Source of the DNA: Flavobacterium zepuense
Lineage (GTDB): Bacteria > Bacteroidota > Bacteroidia > Flavobacteriales > Flavobacteriaceae
Assembly: GCF_007097145.1 (NCBI RefSeq)
Contig: NZ_VJVZ01000001.1
Coordinates: 598,803 to 662,802 of the forward strand
DNA length: 64,000 bases
Reading direction: 5' to 3'
The translations under genes and the position numbers were made by a program. Of the stretch, positions 37,827 to 46,151 are shown in pieces; position 1 is the first letter of the stretch, and each line of letters starts with the position of its first letter. Under the pieces are notes generated by a model. The model was not told where the DNA came from. It made no database searches and saw only the letters and a list, made by a program, of their open reading frames with translations.

Positions 37827-38633
37827 ATGCAAAAAACAATTTTTATTACCGGTGCCTCATCGGGATTAGGAAAAGCGGCAGCGCTACATTTTCAAGCCAT
37901 GGGATGGAAAGTCATTGCAACCATGAGAACTCCAGAAAAGGAACACGATCTAAAAAAGCTGGAAAATGTCACTGTCCTTAAATTAGATGTTTCTGATCCC
38001 GCAGAAATTAATACTGTTGCCGCAGAAGTAATTAAATCATTTAGCGTAGATGTAGTATTAAATAACGCGGGGTACGGACTGATTGGAGTATTAGAGGCAA
38101 TAAATGATTCGCAAATAACCAGACAGATTGATACCAACCTTTTGGGTGTAATCAGGCTGACTAAAGCCTTTATACCTTATTTTCGCGAGCATAAAAAAGG
38201 TATGTTTATAAACGTATCGTCCATGCTCGGGCTTTTTGGTTATCCTACATGTTCTGTGTATGCCGCCACCAAATTTGCCCTGGATGGCTTTTCAGAAAGT
38301 TTAGCCTACGAACTTGCCCATTTTGGTGTACAAGTTAAGATTGTTGCCCCGGGCGGGATAATAACTGATTTTGCAGGAAGATCACTTGATGGAGCGCAGC
38401 ATGAGGCCTACAAAACCCTTGAAAATAAGGTTGCCGAAGGTTATAGCCTCGAAAATATTAAAAATTTTGCCAGTTCAGCAGATATCGCGGCTACAATCTA
38501 CGAGGCTGCTACCGATGGAACTGACCAATTGCGATATGTTGCCGGTAAGGATGCTACTACCATCTATAGTAAGAGGCAGGAAATAGGTGCTGAAGCACAC
38601 TATAAAAGCATTAAAGAAATGTTTGTTTATTAA
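37827..38633 (+). CDS. Short-chain dehydrogenase/reductase
   Basis: 268 aa with TGASSGLG (residues 8-15), NNAGYG at about 78, VSSMLG and YAATK with Tyr145/Lys149, so a complete classical SDR. The C-terminus differs from the other SDRs here. It is separated by 225 bases from the bestrophin gene and followed 60 bases later by an AraC gene on the same strand, so this is probably a separate SDR-regulator pair. Its upstream region does not contain the motif of sites 1-3. Confidence 0.9.
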   Translation: MQKTIFITGASSGLGKAAALHFQAMGWKVIATMRTPEKEHDLKKLENVTVLKLDVSDPAEINTVAAEVIKSFSVDVVLNNAGYGLIGVLEAINDSQITRQIDTNLLGVIRLTKAFIPYFREHKKGMFINVSSMLGLFGYPTCSVYAATKFALDGFSESLAYELAHFGVQVKIVAPGGIITDFAGRSLDGAQHEAYKTLENKVAEGYSLENIKNFASSADIAATIYEAATDGTDQLRYVAGKDATTIYSKRQEIGAEAHYKSIKEMFVY

Positions 38634-38693
38634 GTAAATTGCGCGATGTAGCTGTTTCTGTTAGCGGCTTACATAATTATAAACCGTGGTGGG

Positions 38694-39611
38694 ATGAAGA
38701 AAAAAATAGATAAAGTACACAAGTTTGACTCCCTTTCAGAACTAAACAAATCGTTGGGGTTGCCAAAGCCGCTTCATCCAATGATCTGCCTTAATAACTA
38801 TGCAGATATTACAACTCCGTTTGAAGAGCTGCCTAAAGCTACGCTGCTGAGTTTTTTTAAGATTTCATATAAATTCAACCTGACGGGAAAAATTGGCTAT
38901 GGCCAGCATAGCTATGATTTCGCCGAAGGCCACCTGGCATTTATTGCACCGAACCAGGTCCTTGTAACGGGCGAGGCCGATAAGGACTTTTCGGGATGCA
39001 CCTTATTGTTTCATCCTGATTTTATTCTCAACTATCCATTAGCAGCGAAAATTAAGAATTATGGATTTTTTTCCTATTCTGCAAATGAGGCACTTTTTTT
39101 GTCGGACAAAGAAAAGCAGACCATTTTCAGGGTATTTGACGACATCAGGGAAGAATTAAATAATTCTATTGATGATATTACGCAAGATGTGCTGGTCTCA
39201 CATATTGAAGTACTCTTAAATTACAGCAACCGTTACTATAAAAGACAATTTATCACAAGAAAAGTAATTAATAGCCAATTGGTAACAAAGCTGGAATATT
39301 TGCTACATGCTTACTTTGACGATAAGATTACATTACTACAGGGATTGCCAACTGTAGAATATCTTGCAGGAAAGCTCAATGTAAGCCCCCGCTACCTTAG
39401 TGATATGCTGCGTAATATAACCGGCCAAAACGCGCAGCAGCACATCCAAAGTGTGATAATAGAAAAAGCAAAAGAATATTTGGCCGCCGACGAACTGTCA
39501 GTAGGAGAAATTGCTGTCAATCTTGGTTTTGCCCAGCCACAATCTTTTAACAAGCTCTTTAAACGCAAAACAAGTTTAACACCTATAGAATTCAGGCATT
39601 CACTTAATTAA
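38694..39611 (+). CDS. AraC-family transcriptional regulator (different subgroup)
   Basis: 305 aa with an N-terminal cupin-like domain (GYGQHSYDFAEGHLAFIAPNQ) and a C-terminal double HTH (about 205-303: VEYLAGKLNVSPRYLSDMLRN, VGEIAVNLGFAQPQSFNKLFKRK, TPIEFRHSL). It is only distantly related to the regulators at 30121 and 32780. It lies directly behind an SDR gene on the same strand, which is the most likely target through autoregulation of the pair. The translational start is ATG 38694, after GGTGGG. Confidence 0.88.
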   Translation: MKKKIDKVHKFDSLSELNKSLGLPKPLHPMICLNNYADITTPFEELPKATLLSFFKISYKFNLTGKIGYGQHSYDFAEGHLAFIAPNQVLVTGEADKDFSGCTLLFHPDFILNYPLAAKIKNYGFFSYSANEALFLSDKEKQTIFRVFDDIREELNNSIDDITQDVLVSHIEVLLNYSNRYYKRQFITRKVINSQLVTKLEYLLHAYFDDKITLLQGLPTVEYLAGKLNVSPRYLSDMLRNITGQNAQQHIQSVIIEKAKEYLAADELSVGEIAVNLGFAQPQSFNKLFKRKTSLTPIEFRHSLN

Positions 39612-39614
39612 TTT

Positions 39615-40132
39615 ATGAGTTATTGCAGTTATATTGCCTACATGGCAGGCAGCAGTGAGGAACTGCACAAATATTGCCATGACCACCAATATGGATTCCC
39701 AATTCATAATGATAATGAGCTTTTTGGCAGGCTCATCTTTGAAATCAACCAAGCAGGCTTAAGTTGGGAAACTATTCTTAAAAAGCAGCAGTCTTTCAGA
39801 AATGCCTATAGCGAATTTGATATCGCAAAGGTTGCGTCTTACAGTGAAGTTGACAGGAAAAGGCTGCTTGCAGATGCAGGCATCATTCGGAATAAGCTTA
39901 AAGTGAATGCCACAATCGAAAATGCTAAGGCAATTCTTCAATTGCAGAAGGAATACGGATCTTTTGAAAAATGGCTTGAATATAACCATCCGATGCTGAA
40001 GGAGGAATAGATTAGACTATTCAAGAAAACATTCCGATTTACCGGCGGAGAAATAGTTAATAAATTTTAATGAGCATAGGCTATCTGCCTGGTGCACATA
40101 CGGAAAGTTGTCCGGTATATGCAGGGTCATAA
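39615..40132 (+). pseudogene. DNA-3-methyladenine glycosylase I (tag) pseudogene
   Basis: The first 131 codons encode a Tag-like glycosylase: DHQYGFPIHNDNELFGRLIFEIN, QAGLSWETILKKQ, DAGIIRNKLKVNATIENA. The frame then stops at TAG 40008-40010 after KEE, where relatives have Trp. Directly afterwards the same frame encodes IRLFKKTFRFTGGEIVNKF. A one-base loss in the T run near 40068 then puts the rest (LMSIGYLPGAHTESCPVYAGS, ending at TAA 40130) in another frame. Restoring both changes gives about 172 residues, near the usual length of this subfamily. The enzyme removes 3-methyladenine from alkylated DNA. As it stands the gene should be inactive. Confidence 0.82.
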
Positions 40133-40164
40133 AGCTTAACCCAATGTGGGCAATACAAAGATAA

Positions 40165-40497
40165 ATGGATATAAAGAAGATTATTGAGCATTGGTTTAAA
40201 GCTAGTAATGCATTTGATACAGAAGAATATTTCAAAATATATGATGCTGATGCCGTTCTTGAGGACACTACAATTGGTGAAACTTATCATGGCCATCACG
40301 GCATTCGTAATTATTTTGAAGAATTTTTTATTGGATATAATACAAAAACTGAAATCATAGACATAACGTTTATGAATGATAAAGAAGTTTACATTAATGC
40401 AATTTTTGACGGGAATTCTTTCAGTAAACTTAAAGGCGTATTTGAACTTACATTTTCTAATGCTAAAATAATAAAAGTGAAATGTTACCTGAAATGA
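40165..40497 (+). CDS. SnoaL/NTF2-like protein
   Basis: 110 aa, a short NTF2-like domain: IIEHWFKASNAFDTEEYFKIYDADAVLEDTTIGETYHG, then GIRNYFEEFF and EVYINAIFDG. It lacks a signal peptide. Members of this fold bind small hydrophobic ligands or act as isomerases or cyclases; here no catalytic residue can be assigned. It lies 32 bases after the tag pseudogene, with no clear promoter of its own. Confidence 0.7.
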   Translation: MDIKKIIEHWFKASNAFDTEEYFKIYDADAVLEDTTIGETYHGHHGIRNYFEEFFIGYNTKTEIIDITFMNDKEVYINAIFDGNSFSKLKGVFELTFSNAKIIKVKCYLK

Positions 40498-41193
40498 TAG
40501 GAAACATTTGTTTTAACGATGTGGCGTTAAGCACTGTGTTTGTTTGATGCAGAGCGAAAATCATAATAAACTGTAAATGTTCTGATACCGTATGATATTG
40601 ACAAGAAATATTTAATATTCCCCTGAGTGCGATTCTCCCTCAAACTATAAAATTAAAATCCAAGTGTTTACTGGGGTTTTAATGATGTGTGGGCTGTCAG
40701 GGATTCGAACACTTTAAACTTTTTTTTAAATCTTGAGATTTGATTACTTTAAACTTGGGATAGTAATTATTTAACGAAATAATCTTGAAGCTGCTCAAAT
40801 TCCATAAAAGTAATCAGCTCTTTCTAACACTGTATTTTAAATCCTCTAAAAAACAAATAAATTTTGATAATGGAATTTCCGCCAATTGTCAACCGTTTCA
40901 ATCCTGCACGTGTAAAAACTCAGCATCCTCTGGGTAAATGGGAATTTATTATTATTCATTAGGAATGTTTGCTTATCCATAAATCATGTTTTAATTTAAT
41001 TTCAAAATTCATAATAAATTTAAAGGGTGTAAAGTACTGGAAGTTAGCAGATGGTTTGAATCCTGACTGGTCAACTACTCGGGACATCCAAACCAGCAGT
41101 ATAAACTTACAAAAGATAATAATCTTTAAAGTAATTGTAAGATTTATAAAACAAAAAATCCCTAAATCGTAATGATTTAGGGATTTTAATTTG
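40498..41193. other. Non-coding gap with tRNA 3'-end fragments
   Basis: About 700 bases without a convincing gene. At 40691-40713 the minus strand reads GTGTTCGAATCCCTGACAGCCCACA, in which the T-loop and ACAGCCC acceptor half of a tRNA are visible without the 5' part. A related piece (GATTCTCCCTCAAACT) is at 40631-40646. At 41052-41068 GGTTTGAATCCTGACTGG resembles the T-arm of the intact tRNA-Arg nearby. These look like remnants left by insertion or decay at tRNA genes. Confidence 0.45.
41155..41187 (-). terminator. Terminator of tRNA-Arg
   Basis: Perfect 14-bp stem (41155-41168 with 41174-41187) and a 5-base loop. On the minus strand it is followed by a T run, 6 bases after the tRNA 3' end. 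Confidence 0.85.
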
Positions 41194-41267
41194 TGACCTC
41201 GACTGGATTCAAACCAGTAACCTCTTGAGCCGTAATCAAGTGCGCTATTCAGTTGCGCCACGAGGCC
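41194..41267 (-). tRNA. tRNA-Arg (anticodon ACG)
   Basis: 74 bases that fold as a cloverleaf: acceptor GGCCTCG with CGAGGTC (one G-U), anticodon stem CTTGA/TCAAG around the loop TTACGGC, so the anticodon is ACG, and the T-arm ACTGG-TTTGAAT-CCAGT. Discriminator base A; CCA is not encoded. It decodes CGN arginine codons after A34 modification. Confidence 0.95.
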
Positions 41268-41324
41268 GTTTGCTTAGGGTTTGAGGCTAATTGCTTAGCT
41301 GTTCTCATAACCTGATTGCGGGTG

Positions 41325-41355
41325 CAAATATATAAATAATTGATTAACTTGCAAA
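41325..41355 (-). promoter_or_regulatory. Promoter of tRNA-Arg
   Basis: On the minus strand TTTG (41352-41355), exactly 19 bases and TATATTTG (41325-41332) match the Bacteroidota consensus in every position. The start site would be about 50 bases before the tRNA. Confidence 0.85.
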
Positions 41356-41382
41356 CCAATTTACATAATAAAAGTCAAAAAA

Positions 41383-41895
41383 ATGACACTTAATCAGTAT
41401 ATACGTGACGTACAGGATTTTCCGAAACCGGGAATTGTGTTTAAAGATATCACTCCCCTGCTTAATAACCCAAAAGCGGTGCGCGAATGCATGGCTTTGC
41501 TGGTAAACAACCTGCGCGAACGCAATATTGATAAGGTGGTGGGCGCCGAGAGCCGCGGTTTCTTTTTTGCCACATTACTGGCTTACGAGCTTGGTGCAGG
41601 TTTTGTACCGGTACGCAAGCCTAAAAAACTGCCGTTTGAAACTATTTCTGCTACGTATGAGCTGGAATATGGCACAGATACACTTGAGGTGCATACCGAC
41701 GCTATACAGCCCGGAGACCGCGTTTTAATTCATGATGATGTGCTGGCTACCGGAGGCACGGCAAAAGCCGTATGTGAACTGGTAGAGCAACTGGGCGGTG
41801 TTATTGTGCAATGCAATTTTTTAATGGAACTTTCTTTTTTAAAAGGACGCGAAAAAATTGGCAGGTACGAGGTTTATGCCCCGCTGGTATATTAA
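41383..41895 (+). CDS. apt: Adenine phosphoribosyltransferase
   Basis: 170 aa, the usual length. It makes AMP from adenine and PRPP (purine salvage, cytoplasm). Characteristic blocks are DFPKPGIVFKDITPLL near the start, VVGAESRGFFFATLLAYELG and FVPVRKPKKLP, and the PRPP-binding loop RVLIHDDVLATGGTAKA (about 115-131). The divergent tRNA-Arg promoter lies in the upstream gap. Its stop codon overlaps the end of the convergent 46-aa gene by 4 bases. Confidence 0.96.
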   Translation: MTLNQYIRDVQDFPKPGIVFKDITPLLNNPKAVRECMALLVNNLRERNIDKVVGAESRGFFFATLLAYELGAGFVPVRKPKKLPFETISATYELEYGTDTLEVHTDAIQPGDRVLIHDDVLATGGTAKAVCELVEQLGGVIVQCNFLMELSFLKGREKIGRYEVYAPLVY

Positions 41896-42032
41896 TCTAC
41901 AGCGCGGGTGGTAACAAAATATTTCCAGGCAATTATAGCTTTTTGCATTTTGGTAGCCCTGGTAAGGTCTAATTGTTCCTTAGTGTAATTTGGCAATAGC
42001 CAGTGGTTGAGTTTTGCTAAAAGTTTAAACAT
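41892..42032 (-). CDS. Small protein of 46 aa
   Basis: Reading minus from ATG 42032 gives MFKLLAKLNHWLLPNY, then TKEQLDLTRATKMQKAIIAW and KYFVTTRAVD. The ordered amphipathic pattern (Leu/Lys-rich start, ATKxQKAIIAWKYFVTT end) looks like a genuine small protein and resembles small conserved proteins I associate with Flavobacteriaceae next to apt. It is too short for automatic gene finders. It ends 4 bases inside apt on the opposite strand. Function unknown. Confidence 0.6.
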   Translation of the reverse strand: MFKLLAKLNHWLLPNYTKEQLDLTRATKMQKAIIAWKYFVTTRAVD

Positions 42033-42061
42033 GGCCGTTGAGGTTTTTGGTACATCAAATA

Positions 42062-42091
42062 TAAAAAAAAGGCTGCCTTGTGGGGCAGCCT
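42062..42091 (-). terminator. Terminator of the M56 operon
   Basis: AGGCTGCC (42070-42077) pairs with GGCAGCCT (42084-42091); on the minus strand it is followed by a run of eight T. It lies 62 bases past the last M56 gene. Confidence 0.85.
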
Positions 42092-42152
42092 CATTTCATA
42101 ATAAATTGTTATTTATTATTTTATATAACTAATCTCAAATTTATTGGTCCGT

Positions 42153-44156
42153 TTACGGACGTTTTTTTAATTGCTTTTTTGCTTTTTTAATCTCTTGCAG
42201 CGTTTTTGTTGCAGACTCTTTCATTTGTTCCAAAGAAGACACGGCTCCTTTAACTTTAGAATCTTTGTTTAATTTAATTGCTTTATCAATCTCATTGATA
42301 TTTTCCTGATATTCACGCTGTGCTGCATCCAGTTCGTCGGCATTCATATCAGAAATACTTTTAAAAATAGTATTGCCTGATGATTTTTTGTTTTCAAGTT
42401 TTACAATGTCTATTTTTTGGATCCTCGGGTCATCATTTTGGGTATAGGTTGAGGTTGATATCAACGAGTCGTTATCTGCCCTGCGGGTTTCTGTACGTAC
42501 AAGAAATTTAGATGTACGAGGCCCTACCTGTGCAGGCGTTCCCATGTATCCTATTCCGTTTATGCTACCGATACCGTGAGATGGTACATTTTCAGATTCT
42601 GCGAGTGACTTACCCCTAAAACCCGCCTTCATATATTCTACCATGTAACCGGTTTTTATAGAAGGTATTGCGCCTGTTCTTTTCTTTGTAGTAACAAAAA
42701 CCACCCCGTTAGCTGCTTCTTTGCCGTAAAGCTTAACCAGTTCATCTGTATCTTTACGCACCTCTATAGATTCTATATCATTAGGATTAACATCATTAAG
42801 GCCATTTTTGTTTCTAAAACCATCTACAATAAACAAAACATTGTTGGCAATGTCTGTTTTATATACCAAATTATCGGCAGCTATATGAATAGTATCGGTT
42901 GTGCCCTTTGCTACTAAGGTTGCGGTTGCCTGTTGTTTTTTAAAGGCTATAAAGCTAATTTGGGCAGGGCCATTACCTTTGCTTTCCATTTGGATGGAAA
43001 AATCAGTAATAGGCTCGGGAGAAGATACCTGGTAGTTTTTAGATTCGCCCTTATGGCTAACCTCAACTTTAATCGCAATAATAAGGTTATTGGCATTACG
43101 CTTAATACCTGCAATATCTACTGTTGCTTCAAACGCCCTTCTTAGTACATTGGCATTAGCTTCAAGCTCTTCATCGGTACTGTTAGCAGTAATATCTACC
43201 GATATCTTCGTTGATTTTGGCGTTGTTGCTATGATGCCTGTTGATGTATTTTGAGGTGCTGCCAGCCTTTCGCGGGCAATAACCTGCTCCTGAAAAACCA
43301 GCATAAAAGCAGCCAGTGCTGGCAGCACCACGGCATACTTCCAGGAGTTGCGCTTTTTAGATTGTTGCTTGTTAAGCATAATGATTCGTTTTTTGATTAA
43401 TGATTGATAAAAGTGGTTGGTTATAGCAATACATTCCGGTTGAACGGTAATTTTTAAAAGTGTTTTTTGGTAGGCAATCTTATCCTGTATGATTTTAACA
43501 GCACGGGCATCGGCAATAAACTCCAGGTTTTGCGATATGGCTTTTTTATACATCCAGGCAACGGGGTTAAACCAAAATACCACACAAAACAACTGTGCAA
43601 GCAGCATATCAAGGGAATGTTTCTGACTGCTGTGCACCTTTTCATGGCTTATTATACTCTCCAGCTCCTGCGGCTGTAATAATGCCGAATTATAAACTAT
43701 GTAATTAAAAAATGAAAAAGGCGATTGTACATCGGGTGCATCAATAAATTTAAAGCCTCCCTCTTTAACTATCATTTTACCTTTAAGCATCTGGCGCACC
43801 TTATACAGGTCGGCCATAAAACGTATGCTAAAAAATAGTATCCCTGCGCCATAAGCCGCAAAAGCAACATAAAACCAGTTAATTTCTATTGGCTTTTCAT
43901 GTAAGTTAGGTGGCGTTTGTAACAACATAAGCTGGCTTACATCTATTTGCTGTAGCGGCATTGCAGGCGCAGGGTCTATCCAAACAATTTTTGTAAATAC
44001 AATAAGGGGCAGCAATACGGCCGTTAAAAGCCCCGCTGCTAAAAAGCGGCGGTTTGCGGTAAAAAATGTTTCTTTGCGCAATAGCAGGTAATATGCTGTA
44101 TAAAATACAGCGGTAAGCCCTGCTGCCTTAACCATGTAAATAATTAAATTTTCCAT
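42153..44156 (-). CDS. BlaR1-like M56 membrane metallopeptidase with TonB-plug-like tail
   Basis: 667 aa. The N-terminal membrane part (segments at about 3-22, 37-58, 92-112) surrounds the zinc-protease motif HEKVH at 171-175 and DMLLAQLFCVVFWFNP. A further membrane segment is at about 275-292. The long periplasmic C-terminal part holds FIVDGFRNKNGLNDVNPNDI and IEVRKDTDELVKLYGKEAAN (about 440-490), a pattern shared with TonB-dependent receptor plug domains, and ends in a Lys-rich coiled coil. M56 proteins sense a signal and cleave a BlaI-type repressor. This is the third of three paralogues behind blaI. No penicillin-binding domain is visible. Confidence 0.88.
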   Translation of the reverse strand: MENLIIYMVKAAGLTAVFYTAYYLLLRKETFFTANRRFLAAGLLTAVLLPLIVFTKIVWIDPAPAMPLQQIDVSQLMLLQTPPNLHEKPIEINWFYVAFAAYGAGILFFSIRFMADLYKVRQMLKGKMIVKEGGFKFIDAPDVQSPFSFFNYIVYNSALLQPQELESIISHEKVHSSQKHSLDMLLAQLFCVVFWFNPVAWMYKKAISQNLEFIADARAVKIIQDKIAYQKTLLKITVQPECIAITNHFYQSLIKKRIIMLNKQQSKKRNSWKYAVVLPALAAFMLVFQEQVIARERLAAPQNTSTGIIATTPKSTKISVDITANSTDEELEANANVLRRAFEATVDIAGIKRNANNLIIAIKVEVSHKGESKNYQVSSPEPITDFSIQMESKGNGPAQISFIAFKKQQATATLVAKGTTDTIHIAADNLVYKTDIANNVLFIVDGFRNKNGLNDVNPNDIESIEVRKDTDELVKLYGKEAANGVVFVTTKKRTGAIPSIKTGYMVEYMKAGFRGKSLAESENVPSHGIGSINGIGYMGTPAQVGPRTSKFLVRTETRRADNDSLISTSTYTQNDDPRIQKIDIVKLENKKSSGNTIFKSISDMNADELDAAQREYQENINEIDKAIKLNKDSKVKGAVSSLEQMKESATKTLQEIKKAKKQLKKRP

Positions 44157-44205
44157 ATAGGTGCTTATTATTGTGGTATTGGTAACGTGTATTTATTGCT
44201 TTAAG

Positions 44206-46125
44206 TTATGCCTTACGGCTTCGCTCCTGCCTGGCACGTTCCATTTCCTTCTTAGCAGCTTCAATCTCTTTTTTGGCAGCCTGAATCTCTTTTTTGGCGG
44301 CTTCAATTTCCCTTTTGGCATCCTCCATATCTTCTTTAGACATACGGTGTGCCTCAAAGCTCCTTTGCAGCTCCGGCCCTACTCTTCGCAACTCGATCTC
44401 AGCACGCTTAAGGTCTTCCCCAATTTCCGACCTTTGCTCTTCGGAAAATTCATCCATCGCCTCTATATCAATGTGTGCAAATGCGTTGCTCATTATCTCA
44501 TCAAAATTTATGTTAGATAATGCTTTAAAACCTTCATCAAGCCCCATTTGGGCATAACCCATCACGGTAGCTTCATCGGGCATCATAAAAGCGTAGCCGT
44601 TTGCAGCAGTAGTAATTTCTACAGCACCTTTTTTACCTTCTTTGCCGTATTTGTCTTTGGCTTCTTTTTTATCTAAGGTAGCAACCCCTACCACCTGGTG
44701 CCCTGCAGGTAACGTTACAACACTGCCTTTGGGCTGCTTAACGCCGTTAATAATTACAAGTGCATCATCGCCAAAATTTAATGCCGGGCTTTGTTGTGCA
44801 CCGCTGTTTATGATCATGCTGTGGCCTTTTGCAGGAACCGGAGGTACCGGTGGTACGAGAGGCACCGGTGACGTAGCGTTTGGTGGCATTGGCGGCGCAG
44901 GAGGATAGCCGGCTGCAATGCGAACCTTGCCAACAACTATCATGGCATTTTTAGATCCGTCAAGCTCATCCATAACGATTTGGAAAGGCTTTATGGGTGT
45001 TGTACTTTCAATCTCGTTCGACATCGAACGTCCATTTTCTTTAACCACTGTTTTAATAGATGTCATTTCGCCTTTGCTATTTCGCTTTACATTGCTAAAT
45101 GTAACATCTACATTATACTTGTCCTTAAATGTTTTTTTTGCTTTTGCAAGATCGGCATCGGTACTGTTTTTATTAATATCTATAGAAAATTCAGGGTCGG
45201 CAGACACATTAACTTGTGATGATTCTTTAACCTGTGCCACTACTTTGTACTGAAACAGGAACATAAATGCCGCAAGCATGGGCATAATGGCCATATATTT
45301 TAAGCCATTTCTTTTTTTAGACTGTGCTTTGTTTAACATAACGATTCGTTTTTTGATTAGTGATTGATAAAAATGATTGGTAATTGCAATACACTCGGGC
45401 TGTATTGTGATTTTAACTAATGTTTTTTGGTAGGCAGTTTTGTCGGTTAAAAGCTTTATGGCTTCGGCATCGGCAATAAACTCCAGGTTTTGCGCTATGG
45501 CTTTTTTATACCACCACACAAATGGGTTGAACCATAAAATGATGCAAAATAACTCGCTGATAATCATATCTAACGAATGGCGCTGGCCGCTGTGCACTTT
45601 TTCGTGGGCAATAATACTCTCCAGTTCCTGAGGCTGCAACATTGATGAGTTGTATACGATATACCTAAAGAATGAAAAAGGCGCTTTGGCCGTAGCCGAA
45701 TCTATAAACCTATAACCATCCTGCTTTACTACTTTTTGCCCTTTAAGCATCAGCCTTAAACGGATGATATCTTTTATAAATATTATACTTAGCACCACTA
45801 CCCCTGCCGTGTATATACCCAAAGCCACATACCACCAGTTTATTGTAAAACTTTGCTGTACGGGCAGTTTAGCAAATGCATTTTGCGAGGCTATTAATGC
45901 ATTAACATTTATGGTTTGCTGCTGTTGTACTACAGGTGCCGGGCTTACCCACACTATTTTAGTATAAGCTATTAACGGAAGCAGCACAGCGGTACCCAGG
46001 CCTGCCAAAAGAAACAATCGGTTGGTTGTAAAAAAGGTTTCTTTTTTTAGGAATAATTGGTAGGCCAGCATAAACAACATAATTATTGCCGACACTTTTA
46101 TTAGGTATATGATAGCTGCTTCCAT
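44206..46125 (-). CDS. BlaR1-like M56 membrane metallopeptidase
   Basis: 639 aa and paralogous to its two neighbours. Membrane segments are at about 5-22, 38-58 and 98-120, with HEKVH at 174-178 and the following DMIISELFCIILWFNPF. A single membrane segment follows at about 280-295. The C-terminal part has a proline-rich stretch (about 407-430, with PPAPPMPP and VPPVPPVPA) and a plug-like LVIINGVKQPKGSVVTLPAG region. The last 45 residues form a regular Ala/Lys/Glu coiled coil (EIEAAKKEIQAAKKE). The sensor parts differ among the three paralogues, suggesting different ligands. Confidence 0.88.
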   Translation of the reverse strand: MEAAIIYLIKVSAIIMLFMLAYQLFLKKETFFTTNRLFLLAGLGTAVLLPLIAYTKIVWVSPAPVVQQQQTINVNALIASQNAFAKLPVQQSFTINWWYVALGIYTAGVVVLSIIFIKDIIRLRLMLKGQKVVKQDGYRFIDSATAKAPFSFFRYIVYNSSMLQPQELESIIAHEKVHSGQRHSLDMIISELFCIILWFNPFVWWYKKAIAQNLEFIADAEAIKLLTDKTAYQKTLVKITIQPECIAITNHFYQSLIKKRIVMLNKAQSKKRNGLKYMAIMPMLAAFMFLFQYKVVAQVKESSQVNVSADPEFSIDINKNSTDADLAKAKKTFKDKYNVDVTFSNVKRNSKGEMTSIKTVVKENGRSMSNEIESTTPIKPFQIVMDELDGSKNAMIVVGKVRIAAGYPPAPPMPPNATSPVPLVPPVPPVPAKGHSMIINSGAQQSPALNFGDDALVIINGVKQPKGSVVTLPAGHQVVGVATLDKKEAKDKYGKEGKKGAVEITTAANGYAFMMPDEATVMGYAQMGLDEGFKALSNINFDEIMSNAFAHIDIEAMDEFSEEQRSEIGEDLKRAEIELRRVGPELQRSFEAHRMSKEDMEDAKREIEAAKKEIQAAKKEIEAAKKEMERARQERSRKA

Positions 46126-46151
46126 ATAATGCTTAAATTATAATTAACTTA

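Noticed and set aside
40871..40963. Thirty-codon open frame starting MEFPPIVNRF
   Set aside because: Short, no family likeness, no promoter and lies in decayed sequence.
41035..41105. A second complete tRNA before tRNA-Arg
   Set aside because: A T-arm-like GGTTTGAATCC is present, but no matching acceptor, D-arm or anticodon stem could be found.
40959..41261. 100-aa minus-strand open frame
   Set aside because: It runs through the tRNA-Arg gene and its terminator; the codons for ALDYGSRGYWFESSRG are the tRNA itself.
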